Origin: Candidatus Cloacimonetes bacterium HGW-Cloacimonetes-1
GTDB lineage: Bacteria > Cloacimonadota > Cloacimonadia > Cloacimonadales > Cloacimonadaceae
Direction: 5' to 3'
NCBI GenBank assembly: GCA_002841975.1
Contig: PHBQ01000013.1
Span: 1 to 44,884, forward strand
Length of the DNA stretch: 44,884 nucleotides
The notes beneath the pieces are model-generated. The model did no database searches. It worked only from the letters and a program-made list of their open reading frames with translations, and was not told the origin of the DNA. This document shows positions 40,623 to 44,884 of this stretch, in pieces. The position numbers were made by a program, and so were the translations under genes. Each line of letters opens with the position of its first letter. The stretch's first letter is position 1.

Positions 40623-42832
40623 TCGGTTGGCAATTCTTCCTGTTTGATGATGTCTTTGGGATCCTGTTCTCCGGTAAGGGTATCCAGTTCCGGCGTTTCC
40701 TCCGGGGGAGGTATTTCAGAAGTATCATCCGAATTCACTGCAGTGCTATCCTGAACATTCAAGGAATCTGCTACAGCTAGAGAATCCGCAATAAACAAAG
40801 AATCAGTGCGCACGCTATCGATCACGGTCACGCTATCGGCAAAGAGAGGAGAATTGCTAAACAGAAAGCGTTTACCATCATAGAAACGTCGTAAAGTCAA
40901 GCCGTAATCCCCGGAATTGGGATCAGCAAGCACTCTATTGAAGTACTCTTTGGCCTGGAGGGTGTCCGGGGCTTCAAATGTATAATACCAGCCTAGCCTA
41001 AAATCTGCCTTCATCCCGGTTCCAAACGCTGTTTCCTCGGTCAATTCGTTCAGCATTATCAGCATGGAATCCGGCATTGTTTCCGCATAACCCAGGGCAG
41101 TATCGAGCATTGTTTCACTCTTTACCCGCATTTTATCGATGAGGCGGATAGCTTCCCCTTTGCGCATTTGATTGAGCGATATCGTATATTTATCATCGGG
41201 ATAGTCACGGAGCATCAGGGCATACAAGCTGTCAACCGCACTCAGGTTTGATAGTTTGTTTTTATAAATGCTGCCCTTGGCAAAATAGCAAAATGGTATC
41301 AACTCGTTTTGGAACAATGTCAAAGAGTTTTCCAGGGATGTAATACGTGTTTGGATCTGTTCCTTTTGAGCTTCGATCTTGGCGATCTCCAGATCCGGAT
41401 TTACCGCAGGCTCCGCTACATCAGTTTGGAGCGTATCGGCAAGATCCACTTCGTCCGCCAATGAATCAATCTCCGTGGTCGTATGAAGCACCATCAAATC
41501 TGTACTGTCACTTGCGACCTTCATGGAATCAATTCCCTTTGATGTACCGGGAGTATTTTTCAGGGCTCTCAGGGAATCCAGATTACGATCGATGACCTGC
41601 ATTTTCTGCTGCAAAGAGTCCAGAGTAGCTCTGAACTGAAGTGGTTGTTTCAAAACCATATCATAACGCACCAACGCGGAGTCCGGAAGCTCCAAGGGGC
41701 TTACGAAATAATCAGCAGCCTGAAACTGGTAATCCGTAAACTGCTGGAGATTTTGCTCCACATTGACGACACTCGGTTTGATGATATGCGTCAAAGCTGT
41801 GGCTTTGATCTGGGATACGGCTGCAAAATCTGATGCGTTAAATTCACTTCGGACTCTGTTATAGCTGGCGATTGCATCCACAGCAAGGCCTTGGGTATAA
41901 TACTGATATTGAGCTTTGATATACTGTGCTTCTGCAGAGGCAGCAGTACGGGGATAGGTCCGTACGATGTAATCCATTTCCTGATCTGCATCTTTATAAT
42001 CCCGGAGTGCCAGGAGATAACGTGCTTTGAGTACTCTGGCCGGAGCTATTTTATCCGTACGATACTCATTATTTATCAATTTGCGGATCACTCTATAGCC
42101 ATTTTGATAGTCTTTCATATAGTACAGATTGAGTGCGATATAATAGTTGCCATCCATTTTCAGATCTTTTCCGATGCGGCGCGCAGCCACCAAAGACTTA
42201 AACTCGTGCAGGGATTTTGCATAGTCCTTTTGCAGGTAGTAGTTTTTTCCAAACAAAAAGTAGGCTTCTGCAAATTCTTTGGTCTTGGGATACTCGGAGA
42301 TAATTTTTTCCAGCCAATATTGAGCCCGCACAAAATCCTTGTCCTTGAGCTCAAAATCTGCCAAAGTAAGGAGTGCTTGAGGGTGATTGTCGCGGTATTG
42401 GGGCTTGCGGATAAATTCTTCCAAGAGTGCTTTGGCCTCTTTGGTACGATTGATTTCACGATTGACTTTTGCCAGATAGATATAGGCTTCCGGCACAAAG
42501 GGACTATAGGGGAAAGCTTTGATCAAATTATCAAATTGATCTTTTGCCTGAAAAGCGCTATTGCCTTTGTAATACAGTGCTTTTGCCATCAAAAACAAGG
42601 CATCGTCTGCATCCTGGCTATCCTTCCGCTCTGTCAAAATCACACCACACTTTTGGATAGTTTTGGTATAATCTGCCACGGATTGGGCTACAGGCTTACC
42701 GTTGGCATTGAGTGGTCTTTCCTGCGCCAACCGAAAGTACTTCTTGGCATTGTACATGGTGTTATCGATCCCACAAGCCGAGACTAACAGGATACAAAAG
42801 ATGGCAATGCCGATCAAACTGATATTTTTCAT
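40619..42832 (-). CDS. TPR-repeat lipoprotein
   Basis: About 737 residues, with a lipoprotein signal KNISLIGIAIFCILLVSAC (Cys20). The N-terminal half has repeated tetratricopeptide-like helices, such as ADDALFLMAKALYYKGNSAF, FVPEAYIYLAKVNREI and FAEAYFLFGKNYYLQKDYA, similar to BamD or Tol-Pal-associated proteins. Around residues 430-520 lie acidic, serine-rich and coiled-coil stretches. Near the C-terminus a short repeat of the type DSL-x3-DSL-x3-DS occurs (FIADSLAVADSLNV). The ATG at 42832 gives a proper signal peptide; an in-frame ATG at 42850 is possible. It probably sits in the outer membrane facing the periplasm and may be an assembly or scaffold protein. Confidence 0.82.
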   Translation of the reverse strand: MKNISLIGIAIFCILLVSACGIDNTMYNAKKYFRLAQERPLNANGKPVAQSVADYTKTIQKCGVILTERKDSQDADDALFLMAKALYYKGNSAFQAKDQFDNLIKAFPYSPFVPEAYIYLAKVNREINRTKEAKALLEEFIRKPQYRDNHPQALLTLADFELKDKDFVRAQYWLEKIISEYPKTKEFAEAYFLFGKNYYLQKDYAKSLHEFKSLVAARRIGKDLKMDGNYYIALNLYYMKDYQNGYRVIRKLINNEYRTDKIAPARVLKARYLLALRDYKDADQEMDYIVRTYPRTAASAEAQYIKAQYQYYTQGLAVDAIASYNRVRSEFNASDFAAVSQIKATALTHIIKPSVVNVEQNLQQFTDYQFQAADYFVSPLELPDSALVRYDMVLKQPLQFRATLDSLQQKMQVIDRNLDSLRALKNTPGTSKGIDSMKVASDSTDLMVLHTTTEIDSLADEVDLADTLQTDVAEPAVNPDLEIAKIEAQKEQIQTRITSLENSLTLFQNELIPFCYFAKGSIYKNKLSNLSAVDSLYALMLRDYPDDKYTISLNQMRKGEAIRLIDKMRVKSETMLDTALGYAETMPDSMLIMLNELTEETAFGTGMKADFRLGWYYTFEAPDTLQAKEYFNRVLADPNSGDYGLTLRRFYDGKRFLFSNSPLFADSVTVIDSVRTDSLFIADSLAVADSLNVQDSTAVNSDDTSEIPPPEETPELDTLTGEQDPKDIIKQEELPTE

Positions 42833-42862
42833 GGAGCTATGGAATATCATCCTATAAGTGTG

Positions 42863-44392
42863 TCAAAGCATTTTTACTTCGGCACCATATAATGCATGCA
42901 ACAATTTTTGAGATTTTAACAAGCTGATAGATGCCTGCATATCCGGATACAATATTCTGTCCTTTTCCAGAGGTGTCACCACTCCCCGAACCAGTGCTTT
43001 CACGCTCTCCAATGCAGGAGAACTGACATATTCGCGCTGATCGAGAGCTGATGCTGCGATCATTAGCTCGATTGCCAGGACGTTATTTACGTTCTCCAGT
43101 ACTTGCATTACTTTGTTGGCAGAGATGGAACCCATGCTCACATGGTCTTCCTGATTGGCAGAGGTCGGAATGGAATCCACCGAGGCAGGATGAGCCAGTA
43201 CTTTGTTTTCAGACACCAATGAAGCAGCCGTGAGCTGGACTATCATATATCCGGAATCGATACCCGGACGGTTTGCCAAAAATGGAGAAAGCCCGCGATT
43301 GAGCGCGGGATTGAGAATCTGTTCGACCCGGCGTTCGGAAATCGATGCCAGCTCGGAAATCGCAATTGCCAAGGTATCCAGGGCGATGGCAAGAGGTTCA
43401 CCATGAAAATTTCCACCGGAGATAACCTGTTCTTGCTCGGCAAAAATCAAAGGATTGTCGGTAGCTGAATTGATCTCAATCTGCAGGACTCCCCGCACAT
43501 AGGTGATGGCATCCCGAACTGCGCCGTGCACCTGAGGAGTGCAACGCAGGCTATAAGCATCCTGGATGTTTTCACACTTGCGATGCGACTCGCGGAGGAC
43601 ACTGCTTTTCAAGAGACTCCGGATATTCGCTGCTGAAGCCAATTGTCCCGGATGAGGTCTTAGTCCATGGATTAATTCGTCAAAAGCCTTCGGAGTTCCC
43701 TTCAGGGCATCAATAGACATAGCGGCGGTGACGTCTGCATATTTGCACAGTCTTTCTGCCTCCAGTAAAACTAAAGCGCCGATGCCTGCCATGACCTGAG
43801 TGCCGTTGTTTAATGCCAGTCCTTCTTTGGCTCCCAGTTTTACGGGCGTGATCCCTGCAGTTTGCATAGCTGCTGCCCCACTCATGATTTTGCCTTTGTA
43901 TTCTGCTTCACCTTCACCAATCAGCACAAGTGCCAAATGCGACAAGGGAGACAGATCTCCACTGGCGCCAACGGAGCCACGCATCGGGATTTGGGGATGG
44001 ATGCCAAGATTGAGCATTTGGATCAAAGTATCTAGAGTTTCGATGCGTATTCCGGAGTAACCTTTGGCGAGAACATTGATACGTAACAACATGATCGCAC
44101 GGGTAATTTCTTTGGAATACACGGGTCCCACGCTGGTGGCGTGACTACGGATCAGATTTACTTGCAATTCTTCGATGTGTTCCTTGGGAATTGTAACCGT
44201 GCTAAACTTGCCAAAACCGGTAGTGAGACCATAGACAATCCGGCCTTCACTGATCACTCTGTCCACAAATTCCCGGCAGTGTATCACTTTTGCCCGTGCC
44301 GCAGCAGTCAGTTTGATCTCTGCATGTCCGTTGGCTATTGCTTCTACATTTTCCAGGCTCAGGCTGTTTCCATCGATATGTATTACTTGCAT
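42863..44392 (-). CDS. hutH: histidine ammonia-lyase
   Basis: This 509-residue enzyme removes ammonia from histidine to give urocanate. MRGSVGASGDLSPLSHLALV includes the Ala143-Ser144-Gly145 triad that cyclises to the MIO cofactor. VYGLTTGFGKF holds the catalytic Tyr54, and NFHGEPLAIALD and SSANQEDHVSMGS-like blocks (here SANQEDHVSM) are also present. Length is typical. GAGAGGAT precedes the ATG. No other histidine-degradation genes (hutU, hutI) are nearby, so the rest of the pathway must be elsewhere. Confidence 0.96.
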   Translation of the reverse strand: MQVIHIDGNSLSLENVEAIANGHAEIKLTAAARAKVIHCREFVDRVISEGRIVYGLTTGFGKFSTVTIPKEHIEELQVNLIRSHATSVGPVYSKEITRAIMLLRINVLAKGYSGIRIETLDTLIQMLNLGIHPQIPMRGSVGASGDLSPLSHLALVLIGEGEAEYKGKIMSGAAAMQTAGITPVKLGAKEGLALNNGTQVMAGIGALVLLEAERLCKYADVTAAMSIDALKGTPKAFDELIHGLRPHPGQLASAANIRSLLKSSVLRESHRKCENIQDAYSLRCTPQVHGAVRDAITYVRGVLQIEINSATDNPLIFAEQEQVISGGNFHGEPLAIALDTLAIAISELASISERRVEQILNPALNRGLSPFLANRPGIDSGYMIVQLTAASLVSENKVLAHPASVDSIPTSANQEDHVSMGSISANKVMQVLENVNNVLAIELMIAASALDQREYVSSPALESVKALVRGVVTPLEKDRILYPDMQASISLLKSQKLLHALYGAEVKML

Positions 44393-44496
44393 TGTATCCT
44401 CTCCATGGTTCTATTTGAAAATGCATCATTGATGCTTTATAGCGCAAGCATTTGAAGTACATCTATTTTGTCAAATCGATAATTGCCACCCTATAG

Positions 44497-44521
44497 AAAA
44501 GCCCCCACGAGTGTGAGGGCT
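44497..44521 (-). terminator. intrinsic terminator of the sorting-domain gene
   Basis: On the minus strand AGCCCTCAC and GTGGGGGCT form a 9 bp stem with one mismatch and a 4-base loop, followed by a short T run. It stands 28 bases after the stop of the sorting-domain gene and upstream of hutH. Confidence 0.7.
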
Positions 44522-44548
44522 GTTTCGGGATTTTATAGTCATTTGATA

Positions 44549-44884
44549 CTATTTCATCAGCATCATTTTCTTGGTTTCCGTCTTACCATTGGCAGTCAGT
44601 TTATAGAAATAGATACCGCTGGTGACACTCTTGCCGCTATTGTCGTCACCATTCCAATCAACACTGTTTGAACCGGCAGCTATGGTGCTATTGAGCAGGG
44701 TCTTTACCAGCTGACCTTTCACGTTGTAAACGGAGAGCTTTGCGTTTCCGGCTTTGTGCATATTAAAGCTGAGTGTAGTGGTGGGATTGAAGGGATTGGG
44801 ATAGTTTTGTCGGAGCACCGCTGTCAGGCCTGGCGTTTCAGGATCGTCACTGCCGGAAGGCCCCAGATTCACCAGCCGGGTATA
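44549..44884 (-). CDS. C-terminus of a secreted protein with Por/FlgD-like sorting domain (partial)
   Basis: The visible 111 codons are open to the right window edge, so the gene continues beyond it. RQNYPNPFNPTTTLSFNM, a middle strand NAKLSVYNVKGQLVKTL, DWNGDDNSGKSVTSGIYFYK and the closing KKMMLMK make up a standard type IX-like/FlgD immunoglobulin sorting domain, the outer-membrane export signal of many FCB-group bacteria. The passenger part is not visible. A terminator follows the stop. Confidence 0.9.
   Translation of the reverse strand, partial: YTRLVNLGPSGSDDPETPGLTAVLRQNYPNPFNPTTTLSFNMHKAGNAKLSVYNVKGQLVKTLLNSTIAAGSNSVDWNGDDNSGKSVTSGIYFYKLTANGKTETKKMMLMK

Noticed and set aside
41891-42787. 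Open frame of 298 codons antisense to the TPR lipoprotein
   Set aside because: It is cysteine- and isoleucine-rich shadow sequence opposite a coherent TPR protein.
44393-44480. TTGACA and TATAAA upstream of hutH as its promoter
   Set aside because: The two boxes are about 27 bp apart, too far for a standard promoter, and no better pair was found.

Overview
The window looks like chromosomal DNA of a Gram-negative, envelope-rich bacterium of the FCB type, most likely Cloacimonadota. This is an inference from gene content. Secreted proteins end in the Por/FlgD-like sorting domain with a YPNPFNP motif, there are LruC-type and propeller surface proteins and several lipoproteins, and housekeeping genes (hisS, truA, aroB, asd, hutH) are scattered between surface genes. 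No rRNA, CRISPR array, complete insertion sequence or phage module was seen.

Region 1 (1-14.6 kb, minus strand) is one long, visibly A+T-rich surface-polysaccharide operon. In transcription order it encodes a beta-helix lipoprotein, a Wzx-like flippase, a hexapeptide acetyltransferase, a Wzy/ligase-like membrane protein, two glycosyltransferases, a RimK-like ATP-grasp ligase, a polysaccharide deacetylase, an asparagine-synthase-like protein lacking the catalytic Cys2, another glycosyltransferase, a second ATP-grasp enzyme, a phosphatidylserine decarboxylase and the start of a DUF354 protein. Most genes overlap by 1-11 bp. The mix points to a glycan whose sugars are deacetylated and perhaps amidated or aminoacylated.

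Region 2 (14.6-16.5 kb) holds an unknown 148-residue protein and about 1 kb of repeats: a palindrome, a dispersed element of about 103 bp and a GC-rich hairpin. The palindrome and the dispersed element each have a second copy 16-18 kb away, flanking the first mscS-type gene.

Region 3 (16.5-20.5 kb, plus strand) is the most interesting part. It is a five-gene cassette with the architecture of the Dlt acyl-shuttle pathway: a 52-residue membrane microprotein ending in FFYANF (the FxYxxF shuttle motif of DltX), a 2-amino-3-ketobutyrate CoA ligase (Kbl) homologue, an acyl carrier protein, a DltB-length MBOAT acyltransferase and a membrane-anchored SGNH protein. The DltA ligase is missing and Kbl occupies its place. 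Just downstream lies the 3' end of a second SGNH gene with different base composition, which suggests the present SGNH gene replaced an older one.

Region 4 (20.8-27.1 kb, plus strand) is a second glycan operon with its own promoter: a divergent polysaccharide deacetylase, a GT4 glycosyltransferase, a WecA/MraY-type sugar-1-phosphate transferase and a secreted propeller protein.

Region 5 (27.1-44.9 kb) is mainly core: asd, an M20 deacylase and aroB in one operon; tRNA-Arg(CCT) and an RNase II-type enzyme; two convergent mscS-type channels; hisS; a LruC lipoprotein; truA with a membrane protein and a TPR lipoprotein; hutH; and the C-terminus of a secreted protein with a sorting domain. Strong intrinsic terminators follow three of the minus-strand units.
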